From contig NZ_JBDKXB010000047.1 in NCBI RefSeq assembly GCF_041197575.1, positions 1-13,663 on the forward strand: a stretch of DNA of 13,663 nt. The letters run 5' to 3'. Source of the stretch: Thioalkalicoccus limnaeus. GTDB lineage: Bacteria; Pseudomonadota; Gammaproteobacteria; Chromatiales; Chromatiaceae. Made by a program: the position numbers and the translations under genes. This document shows, piece after piece, positions 5,901 to 13,468 of the stretch. The notes beneath the pieces are model-generated. The model was not told the DNA's origin and searched no databases. It was given only the letters and a program-made list of their open reading frames with translations. The first letter of the stretch is position 1; every line of letters begins with the position of its first letter.

Positions 5901-6179
5901 TTCGAGCGCACGAGAAGCCAAACAACGACGGCCCCGCCTCGAGGCGAATCGTCCAAGGACATCCACGACCTTTTGTGCCACCACCTGGGCGATGAGGGGG
6001 CGATCTTCGGCAGGGCCTACGACATCCCGTTGCGCTTGGTTGCCCGAGACCCGGGTGTACAGGAGCAGGTATTCCGGCCCTGAGGGGTGCAGACCCGCTG
6101 TCGCTGGCGGGAATCGGTCAAGGTAGGGTGCGTCGCCGGAAGGCCGGGCCCTTTGGAATCCTGTGCCAGGCGCCGCAGT
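5901..6179. other. Unassigned stretch before the toxin-antitoxin pair
   Basis: No credible gene. One plus-strand frame has a protein-like stretch (KDIHDLLCHHLGDEGAIF then GRAYDIPLRLVARDPGVQEQ, ending in a stop at about 6083), but it has no start codon or ribosome site. It may be the tail of a lost gene. The minus strand also reads open across much of the stretch, as is common at this base composition. I cannot assign either. Confidence 0.35.
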
Positions 6180-6208
6180 TTGTCGTACAGCCAAATCCGA
6201 CCGATACT
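6180..6208 (+). promoter_or_regulatory. Candidate promoter of the Phd/VapC pair
   Basis: TTGTCG and GATACT (each 4 of 6 against the sigma-70 consensus) are separated by 17 bases. The -10 ends 31 bases before the antitoxin ATG. In Phd-type modules the antitoxin normally binds its own promoter; I see no clear palindromic operator here. Confidence 0.35.
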
Positions 6209-6239
6209 TCTGCCCCAGCCCACCCACCGGACCCCCGCC

Positions 6240-6485
6240 ATGAAGGTTGCGACTGTCGCCAAAGCCAAGTCCCACTTGTCCGCGTTGATCGACGACGTGG
6301 AGTCGGGGACTGAGGTGGTCATCACCCGTCGCGGCAAGGCCGTTGCGCGGCTGGTCCCCGAGCCAACCAGGGAGCCGACCGCGCCGGAGACGGTCGGCTG
6401 GGAGGCGCTGCACGCCTGGGTGGATGCGGCCCCGGCCGTAGCCGCGGCGAGGGTCGCGGAACTGCGGGACCGCGACCTCCTGTGA
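6240..6485 (+). CDS. Phd/YefM-family antitoxin
   Basis: An 81-residue antitoxin of a type II toxin-antitoxin module. Residues 1-42 show the Phd/YefM fold (MKVATVAKAKSHLSALIDDV followed by ESGTEVVITRRGKAVARLVP), which dimerises and binds promoter DNA. Residues 43-81 are the toxin-neutralising tail, with the Trp-containing VGWEALHAWVD. The ATG at 6240 gives the canonical start; no strong ribosome site precedes it. Its stop overlaps the toxin's GTG start (GTGA), typical of translational coupling. Length and layout are normal, and nothing looks broken. Confidence 0.88.
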   Translation: MKVATVAKAKSHLSALIDDVESGTEVVITRRGKAVARLVPEPTREPTAPETVGWEALHAWVDAAPAVAAARVAELRDRDLL

Positions 6486-6904
6486 TTTACCTCGACACCT
6501 CGGTCCTGGGGGCCATCTTTTTTCGGGAGCCCGATGCGGCGCTCGTGCTGAGCCAGATCGAGGCGGCGCGCCACGGCGGGCTCATCATCTCCGCCTGGAC
6601 CTTAACCGAGATGGCCAGCGTCGGGGCCATCAAGGAGCGGACCGGCGTGCTGGACCGCGCGACCCGCCGACAGGCCCTTGCCCTCTTCCAGCGCTTCGTG
6701 TCGTCCAGCCTGGGCATGACGGAGATCGAGCCTGCCGATTTTCGCGCCGAGGCCTTGTTGATGGACGGTCCTTGGCCCTTGCGGGCAGGCGACGCCCTGT
6801 ATCTGGCGGTCGCCAAACGGCTGCCGGCGGACCTGGCGACCCTTGATCGCCGGCTGGCAGACGCCGCACCGGGCTGCGGCATCGCGTTGCTCCCGGTGGG
6901 CTGA
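6482..6904 (+). CDS. vapC: PIN-domain toxin (VapC family)
   Basis: A 140-residue PIN-domain ribonuclease, the toxin partner of the antitoxin just upstream. It starts with GTG at 6482, overlapping the antitoxin stop. The acidic active-site residues are all visible: Asp5 (YLDTSVLGA), Glu43 (TLTEMAS), Asp104 (AGDALYLAVAK) and Asp122 (TLDRRLADAA). VapC toxins cut RNA, often tRNA or rRNA, when the antitoxin is degraded. The frame is intact, so the pair is likely functional. It lies 16 bases before the broken helicase gene. Partnering of a PIN toxin with a Phd-type antitoxin is common. Confidence 0.9.
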   Translation: MIYLDTSVLGAIFFREPDAALVLSQIEAARHGGLIISAWTLTEMASVGAIKERTGVLDRATRRQALALFQRFVSSSLGMTEIEPADFRAEALLMDGPWPLRAGDALYLAVAKRLPADLATLDRRLADAAPGCGIALLPVG

Positions 6905-6920
6905 CCCTAGCGCTATCGCA

Positions 6921-9565
6921 ATGTACGAGAAGGATCGACAGGTTCAGCACCCGCGCTTCGGCACCGGGACCGTCATCCTCGATCAGGGCGCGACGGTCAT
7001 CGTGCGATTCGGCGACCGCATCGAGTCCTGCGAGACCGCGACCCTGACCCGGCGTATCGCCCTGGCCGAGGCGGCCCGCCTGGGCCATTGGTCCCCGGCG
7101 CTGGACGTCACGCTCAAGGCGCAGGCGGCGGCGATCCGCTCGCTGAACGATTCCTGGGGGGTATCTTCTCGCTCCCGCATCCACCTCCTGCCCCATTAGC
7201 TCTGGGTGTGCCACCGGGCCTTGCAACAATGGCCGATGCGGCTGTTGATCGCGGACGACGTAGGATTGAGCAAGACCATCGAAGCCGGGCTTATCCTCTG
7301 GCCCTTGCTCTCCAGCGGCAAGGTCCGGCGCCTGTTGATCCTCACCCCGGCCTCCTTGGTCGAGCAGTGGCAGTACCGGCTGCGTACCTTGTTCGACATC
7401 CGCCTGTCCATGTACCGCCCAGAGGTTGACACGCCCAGGGCCGACTTCTGGAGTACCCACAACCAGGTGGTCGCCTCGCTGCCGACCCTGCGCAGCGACC
7501 GTAAGGGCCGGCATGATCGGATCCTGGATGCGCAGCCCTGGGACATGCTGATCGTCGATGAGGCCCACCACCTCAATGCCGATGTGGAGACCGGCAAGAC
7601 CCAGGGCTATCGATTCGTCGAACGCCTGGTGACCGAGGACCGGGTCCAGTCCTGCCTGTTCTTCACCGGCACGCCACACCGAGGCAAGCCCTACGGCTTC
7701 TGGTCCCTGATGCGCCTGCTCCGACCCCCAACGTCCCGAGCACGAGCAGTTGCCCCTGCTCCGCCAGACGTTGATCTGGAACTTCAAGCAGAAGGTTACG
7801 GACATGGCGGGTAAGCGGCTCTTCCAGCCTGTCGTCAATCGCCCGGAGACCTACAGCTACAGCGAGGCCGAGGCGGAGTTTTATCGCCTCCTGACCCGGT
7901 TCATTCTGGCCGGCAACGCCTATGCCTCCCGACTGGATCAGAGCGGGCGAAGCCAGGTGGCCCTGGTCCTGATCGCTATGCAGAAGATCGCCTCGAGCTC
8001 CGTGGCGGCCATCCGTGCGGCCCTGCGCAAGCGCCCCGCCAACATTGAACGAGATGTTGCGAAGTTCCGGGAAGAGCAGGGAAGTGTGGCACGTCCCGAG
8101 GACGACGAGGACGAGGAGCTGTTCGATGCCCTGGATCGCTGGGCGAATCGCGAGAAGTTCCAACTCATGGAGGACGAGTTCCCGCACCTCAAGGCGCTGC
8201 TTGATGCGGCCGAGGCCATCGGGGAGGAGAGCAAGATCCAACGCATCGGCGAGATCATCGATGCCGCTTACCCGGCTCCGTCCTGCTCTTCACCGAGTAC
8301 AAGGCCACCCAGGCCCTGACGGTGTCGACCCTCATGGCGCATTTCGGTCAGGGGGCCGTCGGCTTCATCAACGGGGACGACCGCCAGCCGGGCGTGCGCC
8401 TGCCATCCGGCAAGGAGGTCGTGCTCACGGGTAGCCGAAAGGCGAGCGCGGAGGCGTTCAACCAGGGCCAACGGCGGTTTCTCGTCTCCACCGAGGCCGG
8501 CGGTGAGGGTATCGATCTCCAGGCGCGCTGCCACACCTTGATCCATGTGGACCTGCCGTGGAATCCGATGCGCCTGCATCAGCGAGTCGGGCGCCTCAAT
8601 CGTTATGGACAGACGCGGCCCGTCGAGGTGGTCACGGTCCGCAACCCCCACACCGGCGAGGCTCGGATTTGGGGCAAGCTGGAGCAGAGGCTCGGCCACA
8701 TCATGGAGGGCCTCAGTCATGCCATGGATGAGTCGGAGGACCTGATGCAAATGGCGTTGGGCATGACCGGGCCTGCCTTCTTCAACGGGGTGTTCGCGGA
8801 GGGGCAGACCGTCGGTGCCGACCGGCTCGACGCCTGGTTCGATGCGAAGACCGGGAATCTCGGGGGCGGTCTGCCATCTCTACTGTCTTGGACCTAGTGG
8901 GGCATTGCCAAAGCTTCGACCTCTCCCAACTGGACGACGTACCGCGCAAAGACCTCCCCGACCTCATCCCCTTCTTCCATGGCATGCTGGTGCGAAACCG
9001 CCGACGGCCGGAGCGGGACGATGGCGTCTTTAGCTTCAAGACGCCGGAGGAATGGCTCAAGGCCCCGGGTATCCGCTCACGGTATGAAGGGCTGATTTTT
9101 CGCCGTAATCCCGGCGACAACGAGGAGGCGAAGCGGATCGTTGGGGTAGGCCACCAACTGTTCGACCGGGCGCTGTCCCAGGCGGGCGAATGGGAGGGGT
9201 CCCTGACTCGACTCAGGGATCTTCGCTCCCCATTGGCGGTGTTCCAGTTCCAGGACGCCGTCACCGGCCAGAATGGGCAGGTGCGTCAAGTCGTTGCCGG
9301 CGTCACCGCGCATGACGACGGCAAACTGGTACTGGTGCGGGATGAGGTGGTATTGGAAACGCTCAACCAACTCAAACTCGGGGCATGGGACTTGGGCGAC
9401 CCATTGGAGCATGCTGTTCCGCAATCGCTGACTTCCTGGCTGAACGAGGCGAGAGCGCACGCCATCGCGGCGCTGGACGTTCTGCGATTGCCCTTTGTGA
9501 AGCCACTAATCGGCGACTTGGCCTTGTTCTGGCCTGAGACGAGCGACAAAAGTGGCCAGCGATGA
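6921..9565 (+). pseudogene. SNF2-family DEAD/DEAH helicase, broken by one stop and three frameshifts
   Basis: Four open pieces together give one roughly 880-residue SNF2/RapA-like ATPase. Piece 1 starts at ATG 6921 (MYEKDRQVQHPRFGTGTVI) and ends at TAG 7197, in ...LLPH*LWVCHRAL, where a Gln codon is expected (CAG to TAG). Piece 2 continues in the same frame with the Walker A ADDVGLSKTIEAGL (Ser in place of the usual Gly), the DEAH box LIVDEAHHLN and motif III FFTGTPHRGK. It shifts frame near 7722, where EHEQLPLLRQTLIWNFKQ resumes. The frame shifts again near 8273 (VLLFTEYKATQAL) into the helicase C-lobe (FLVSTEAGGEGIDLQ, HQRVGRLNRYGQTR). The last shift is near 8866, before DLVGHCQSFDLSQLDD and the C-terminal domain ending DKSGQR. 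The family resembles SNF2 helicases of defence islands such as DISARM DrmD, but no DISARM partner is present. It cannot make a full protein as written. Confidence 0.88.
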
Positions 9566-10190
9566 GGGGCAAGTAGGTTCATCCTGCGTTGAGACGCCGG
9601 AGTCGATCTCAGCTAGGCCCGGTGGCGGCTTTCTATTCCCTTCCCGCCAGTCGGCCGCGAGCGGTTAGTGTCTGCATTGGGTCGTTTGCGGTTCCCGACC
9701 TAGTCGCTCGGTCCCGAGACACGGCTACCCTCAAGGAGCGTGGCCTGTCACGGCACCTGATCGATGAACGCGACCGGAGCGAGGACGCCGGCGAACCGGC
9801 CGGGGCGCGGCACGGCGCACCAAGTGGACGAGCACCCTCCGGGCGCCGACAATCACGCGCTTCCCTCGACGCCAGCGATCAGCAACATGCCAAACGGACG
9901 GACCGACGCCTTCCCGGTCGCGACACCAGCCCTCCGGCGCTGGATTGCGGCCCTGCCCGCTGCGGTCACGATCGGCCGGGATCCCGATCGTGGCGCGATC
10001 CACAGGGACGATGCACCGCGTAGGATCGACGGATGCGAACACCCCGTGGCCGCGGTCGAGGAGCCGCCGAGCCAGGTAAGTCCAGTACGGTGCATCGACT
10101 CCCCATGGCTGTTCTGGCAGCCTATTTCAGCGACGTCCGCCTCAACATCTTCGCTTGCATAGAGGACGTGTGCGAGAGGACCGGCGTCAC
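9566..10190. other. Unassigned stretch after the helicase remnant
   Basis: No gene I can support. It contains the second copy of the 22-base repeat (9733). One plus-strand frame has a protein-like segment starting at ATG 9888 (MPNGRTDAFPVATPALRRWI then AALPAAVTIGRDPDRGAIHR) that reminds me of the N-terminal part of some gammaproteobacterial hypothetical proteins. It has no ribosome site and no domain downstream. Several overlapping open frames on both strands are typical of GC-rich non-coding DNA. Confidence 0.35.
9733..9754. repeat. 22-base repeat, second copy
   Basis: Exact copy of 4021-4042 in the same orientation. The flanks are unrelated on both sides, so only this short core is shared here. 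Confidence 0.65.
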
Positions 10191-10520
10191 GCCCGCGAGC
10201 CTTTTCGCAAGCGCCGCGGCCTGATCCCGGCCGAGGGCCTCTAAGAGTGGCAGGCCCAGCCGGGCACCAAGATCAAGCAGCCCTATTTCATTTCCCGGAG
10301 CGATGGCGCGCCGATGGCCATGGCGGGTCTCTGGGAGCGCTGGAAGGATCCAGATGGCGACGAGGTCATCGAGTCCTGCACCATCCTCGTGACCTTCGCC
10401 AACAAGCGCCTGGAGCCGATCCACGACCGCATGCCGGTACTGCTCGACCCGGAGGACTTCACGGCCTGGCTGGATCCGGAGACCCAGGACCGGGAGGCCC
10501 TGAAAAGGCTGCTCGGGTCG
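10191..10520 (+). pseudogene. SRAP (SOS response-associated peptidase, YedK/HMCES-type) remnant
   Basis: SRAP proteins crosslink to abasic sites in single-stranded DNA through Cys2. Only the middle of the domain remains here. From 10191 the frame reads AREPFRKRRGLIPAEGL, a TAA at 10242-10244, then EWQAQPGTKIKQPYFISRSD, GAPMAMAGLWERWKD, ESCTILVTFANKRLEPIHDR and MPVLLDPEDFTAWLDPET. The expected motif is RRCLIPADGFYEW, so TAA replaces the Tyr codon and Gly replaces the conserved Cys of that motif. The N-terminal MCGR with the catalytic Cys is missing. After about 10520 the sequence no longer fits SRAP and the C-terminal part is gone. Clearly a fragment. An open piece starting at ATG 10314 or 10320 would not be functional. 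Confidence 0.8.
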
Positions 10521-10527
10521 TATTGGT

Positions 10528-10638
10528 GGCGCGCTTTCGCTCCAACCGCTCGCGTAACGCCTGAACGACGGCTGCTGTCTTCGTCTCGCTTGCGAGGAAA
10601 GCCACACGTTCGGCCTCCGCGCGGCGTGCGTTAATGGC
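10528..10638 (-). pseudogene. VapB-like (Rv0623/PSK type) antitoxin fragment
   Basis: On the minus strand the sequence reads INARRAEAERVAFLASETKT followed by AAVVQALRERLERKRA. This closely resembles the DNA-binding part of Rv0623-type VapB antitoxins (pattern AxRLAxxxxETKTxAVxxALRERLxRxR). No ATG is present and a stop lies just upstream; the only start is a GTG at 10605. After KRA the frame runs on through unrelated sequence. No toxin gene follows, because the downstream side is the SRAP remnant on the opposite strand. The junction between the two remnants is at about 10520-10528. Confidence 0.45.
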
Positions 10639-10684
10639 GGAGACTGATCAAGGCACCTGGCCGGCGATCCCGCGGCTCGATTAT

Positions 10685-11179
10685 TCAGGATTCGGGCAGC
10701 GACACGTCGTCGTCGCCGAGTTGTTTCTCGGTCTTGGAGCTTATGCGCATATAGAAGGCGAGCGCGACGACCATCAGCGAGATCATGGCGAGCAACGCGG
10801 CAGGATAGATAAGGAGGGTCAGGTCCTCGCTGCCGGCTTTGAAGACGAAGACCAAGGCCTCCAAGGTCAGGGCAATGATGATGATGACGAGAAACTTGGT
10901 CAGGGTTTTGCGTGCCTCGGTTGCGGAGCGGAGTTCACGATCCCGAAGGACTTCCTCCTCCATCAGATACTTGGCGACATCCAATACCGCCAGCGAGACC
11001 ACGACAAGACCGATGCCGTCGAGCATCGAATGCGTTAAGGGTTCTCCAGCGCGAGCCGAGTCCCAGACGTCGAGTCCAGCCACCACGATCATCGCGATAC
11101 TGATCAGGGTCAAGGCGATGCTCGCTAGCGCATAGATGACCCGAGAAAAGAGGTGGTAGGCCGCCGACGTGCGTTTCAT
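10685..11179 (-). CDS. Inner-membrane protein with four predicted helices, unknown function
   Basis: A 164-residue protein if started at ATG 11179 (MKRTSAAYHLFSRVIYALAS); ATG 11194 would add MKESS. I prefer 11179 because the candidate -10 at 11203-11208 would leave almost no leader for 11194. Four hydrophobic segments are clear: about 12-36 (VIYALASIALTLISIAMIVV), 52-68 (GIGLVVVSLAVLDVAKYL), 95-115 (LVIIIIALTLEALVFVF) and 122-142 (LLIYPAALLAMISLMVVALA). A charged loop between helices 2 and 3 (EEEVLRDRELRSATEARKTL) and an acidic C-terminus complete it. I know similar conserved hypothetical membrane proteins in Proteobacteria but no function. It is transcribed opposite to the downstream CYTH operon. 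Confidence 0.8.
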   Translation of the reverse strand: MKRTSAAYHLFSRVIYALASIALTLISIAMIVVAGLDVWDSARAGEPLTHSMLDGIGLVVVSLAVLDVAKYLMEEEVLRDRELRSATEARKTLTKFLVIIIIALTLEALVFVFKAGSEDLTLLIYPAALLAMISLMVVALAFYMRISSKTEKQLGDDDVSLPES

Positions 11180-11202
11180 CGAGGATTCTTTCATCGGTCG
11201 GA

Positions 11203-11211
11203 AGCATAGCA
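11203..11211 (-). promoter_or_regulatory. Candidate extended -10 for the membrane protein gene
   Basis: On the minus strand TGCTATGCT forms an extended -10 (TGn plus TATGCT). It predicts a start site near 11196, which favours translation from ATG 11179. No clear -35 is visible. Confidence 0.3.
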
Positions 11212-11307
11212 TGGCCGGTGCGGCAGGATGCTGGGAGGAACGCAACCGCTACGTTCGTGCGCAGCAGACACCCGGTGTGGTCATGCGCCGTTGGGGTGGG
11301 GCTGGTC

Positions 11308-11313
11308 TACAAT
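11308..11313 (+). promoter_or_regulatory. Candidate -10 for the CYTH/SBP operon
   Basis: TACAAT matches the -10 consensus at 5 of 6 positions and lies 60 bases before the CYTH start. A good -35 at proper spacing is not seen (TTGGGG at 11291 is too close). Weak support. Confidence 0.3.
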
Positions 11314-11373
11314 GGCGGGACTTTGTGACGATGGCCGGTCAGTCGTTGAGCCCGCTCTGGTAATGTGATCGCG

Positions 11374-11859
11374 ATGGCGATTGAGATCGAACGCAAGTTT
11401 CTGGTAGTCGGCGCGTCATGGCGCCGTGCGGCCGAGTCCGAGATCCTCCTCATGCAAGGCTATCTGACCAACCAGGCCGGCGTTACGGTTCGTGTGCGCG
11501 TGGCCGGTGGACAGGCGTTCCTGACGATCAAGGGTGCGACCTTGGGGGTCCGTCGCAGCGAATTCGAGTACCCGATCCCGGTCGCCGATGCCACCGCGAT
11601 GCTGCATGAGCTCGCGGTCTCCCCACCGATCGAGAAGACACGCTATCGGGTCCGCGTGGGGGGGCACGTCTGGGACCTCGACGTCTTCGCCGGTGCCAAC
11701 GAGGGACTGGTCATGGCCGAGATCGAGCTGACGGCCGAGGACGAGGTCTTTGAACACCCGGCCTGGCTCGGTGCGGAGGTCAGTGGCGACCCGCGTTATT
11801 ACAATGTCAATTTGGCGCGGCATCCTTACCGAAATTGGTTGCGGGATCCGGCTCAATGA
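11374..11859 (+). CDS. CYTH-domain inorganic triphosphatase
   Basis: A 161-residue single-domain CYTH protein of the triphosphate tunnel metalloenzyme superfamily, cytoplasmic. It starts MAIEIERKFLV with the diagnostic ExExK (Glu4, Glu6, Lys8). It continues with tunnel strands containing VRVRV, FLTIKG, SEFEYPIP, KTRYRVRV, WDLDVF and VMAEIEL, and ends with DPRYYNVNLA. Bacterial members hydrolyse inorganic triphosphate or other triphosphorylated substrates with a metal. All expected charged strands are present and length is typical. ATG 11374 was chosen over the GTG at 11365 because it places ExExK at the usual position. Its stop overlaps the next gene's start (ATGA), implying coupled translation with the transporter lipoprotein, a pairing with no obvious pathway link. 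Confidence 0.92.
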   Translation: MAIEIERKFLVVGASWRRAAESEILLMQGYLTNQAGVTVRVRVAGGQAFLTIKGATLGVRRSEFEYPIPVADATAMLHELAVSPPIEKTRYRVRVGGHVWDLDVFAGANEGLVMAEIELTAEDEVFEHPAWLGAEVSGDPRYYNVNLARHPYRNWLRDPAQ

Positions 11860-13451
11860 ACAGATCGATGTCGCGCGCGCCGGCCCGTGATCGGGCGGGT
11901 CCCGCTAATCCAGCAGCGTGTGCGGTTCGGGGTCGGCTCGGTGTCGTGCTCGTCCTGGTGTCGCTGCTGATCGGCGCCTGCACGGCGCCGGATCCGGAAC
12001 CGGTCGACGCCCCGTTGCGCCTGGCCCTGATCAGTCCGCCGCGGAATCTCGATCCGCGGCTCGCGACTGACGCGGCCTCGGAGCGGGTCAATCGACTCCT
12101 TTATCGCCGCCTGATCGAGTTCGACGAACGCAGCCTGCCGGTGCCATCGCTCGCGAGTTGGGAAGCACTGACGCCGACCCATTACCGGTTCACGCTCGGG
12201 GAGGAGGGCCGGGTCTTCAGCGACGGCACGCGCCTGACCGCCGCCGATGTCGTGGCGACCTATCGATCGATCCTGGATCCGGCGAGCCTGTCGCCGCACC
12301 GGGCAACGCTGAGCCTGATCGCGTCGGTCCAGAGCGAGGCGCCGGAGCAGATCGATTTTCATCTGGATGCCCCGGATCCGCTGTTTCCAGCCTATCTCGG
12401 GATCGGCATCTTGCCGGCGGCGCGCATCGAAGCGGGGCACGGTTTTGCGCGGGCGCCGATCGGCAGCGGTCCGTTTCGCCTGATCGATTGGCCCGAGCCG
12501 GCGCGGCTGCGGCTCGAACGGCGGCGCGACGGCCAGCCCTTCGAGCTGATCGGCGTTCGGGATCCGAATGTCCGGGTCATGAAGCTGTTGCGCGGCGAGG
12601 TCGACATGCTGCAGAACGACCTGTCGCCGGAATTGATCGGCTACCTGCGCCGGCGCGACGAGGTCCGGGTCGAGCGCCGCGACGGCGTCAACTATTCGTA
12701 TCTCGGCTTCAACCTCGAGGATCCGTCGACCGGCCGCAACGAGGTACGCCAGGCCATCGCGGCCGCGATCGATCGCGATGCGATCCTGGCGTATCTGTTT
12801 CAGGGTGGGGCGCGGCCCGCGGCGGGACTGTTTCCGCCGACCCATTGGGCCGGCGCCGACTTCGAGGTGCCGCCGCATGATCCGGCCGGGGCGCAGGCCT
12901 GGCTGGCACGTATCGGCCATGGTCCGGAGAATCCATTGCGCCTGATCTACAAGACATCGAGCGACCCCTTCCGACTGCGGTTGGCCGCCGTCATTCAGGC
13001 GCAGTTGGCCGCGGTCGGGATCGACCTGGAGATCCGCAGCTACGATTGGGGTACCTTCTTCGGCGATGTACAGGCCGGTCGTTTCCAGCTTTATGGCCTG
13101 ACCTGGGTGGGGCTGCGCACGCCGGATATCTTTCGTTACGCTTTCCACAGCGCGGCGACCCCGCCGGACGGCGCCAACCGCGGTCGATACCGCAACGACC
13201 AGGTCGATCGCCTGATCGACACGGCCCGGCAAGAGCCGGATCTGGAGATCCAGGCGGAACTCTATCGACAGGTGCAGCGCCAGATCCTGCGCGATCTGCC
13301 CTACATCCCCCTGTGGTACGAAGACCAGGTCTTCGTCGCGCGGCGCGAGGTCGAAGGCTATCGGCTCGCCGCTGACGGCAACTACGACGGGCTCGAGCGC
13401 GTCGCGCGCACCGCGCCCATCGCCGCCCGCACGATCGCGTCGCGCGACTGA
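11856..13451 (+). CDS. ABC transporter substrate-binding lipoprotein, SBP_bac_5 (peptide/oligopeptide type)
   Basis: A 531-residue family 5 extracellular solute-binding protein (DppA/OppA-like). It captures peptides or similar solutes and passes them to an ABC permease. The ATG at 11856 overlaps the CYTH stop. Residues 27-42 are a lipoprotein signal with lipobox IGAC (Cys42), preceded by a basic 29-residue lead, so the product is membrane-tethered. The SBP_bac_5 fold follows: LRLALISPPRNLDPRLATD, LYRRLIEFDE, YRFTLGEEGRVFSDGTRLTA with ADVVATYRSIL, NYSYLGFNLE, EVRQAIAAAIDRDAILAYLF, and a C-terminal part with LRLAAVIQAQLAAVGIDLEI and YIPLWYEDQVFVARREV. Length is typical. No permease or ATPase gene follows within the window, so it may be an orphan binding protein or have its partners elsewhere. 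Confidence 0.92.
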   Translation: MNRSMSRAPARDRAGPANPAACAVRGRLGVVLVLVSLLIGACTAPDPEPVDAPLRLALISPPRNLDPRLATDAASERVNRLLYRRLIEFDERSLPVPSLASWEALTPTHYRFTLGEEGRVFSDGTRLTAADVVATYRSILDPASLSPHRATLSLIASVQSEAPEQIDFHLDAPDPLFPAYLGIGILPAARIEAGHGFARAPIGSGPFRLIDWPEPARLRLERRRDGQPFELIGVRDPNVRVMKLLRGEVDMLQNDLSPELIGYLRRRDEVRVERRDGVNYSYLGFNLEDPSTGRNEVRQAIAAAIDRDAILAYLFQGGARPAAGLFPPTHWAGADFEVPPHDPAGAQAWLARIGHGPENPLRLIYKTSSDPFRLRLAAVIQAQLAAVGIDLEIRSYDWGTFFGDVQAGRFQLYGLTWVGLRTPDIFRYAFHSAATPPDGANRGRYRNDQVDRLIDTARQEPDLEIQAELYRQVQRQILRDLPYIPLWYEDQVFVARREVEGYRLAADGNYDGLERVARTAPIAARTIASRD

Positions 13452-13453
13452 AT

Positions 13454-13468
13454 GGATGCGATGCATCC
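13454..13468 (+). terminator. Possible terminator hairpin after the SBP gene
   Basis: GGATGC-GAT-GCATCC is a perfect 6-bp stem with a 3-base loop, two bases after the stop codon. GGCCGTTTCTCG follows, with only three T in a row, so termination strength is doubtful. Confidence 0.35.

Noticed and set aside
6630..7838. Minus-strand open frame of 402 codons over vapC and the helicase start
   Set aside because: Runs antisense through two recognisable families and has no domain of its own.
6921..9565. Programmed frameshifting in the helicase
   Set aside because: Three separate shifts plus a stop and a Walker A change have no precedent as recoding; a pseudogene is the simplest account.
6240..10640. 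A DISARM or other complete defence island
   Set aside because: Apart from the helicase remnant, none of the partner genes (methylase, second helicase, DUF1998, PLD) can be seen in the window.
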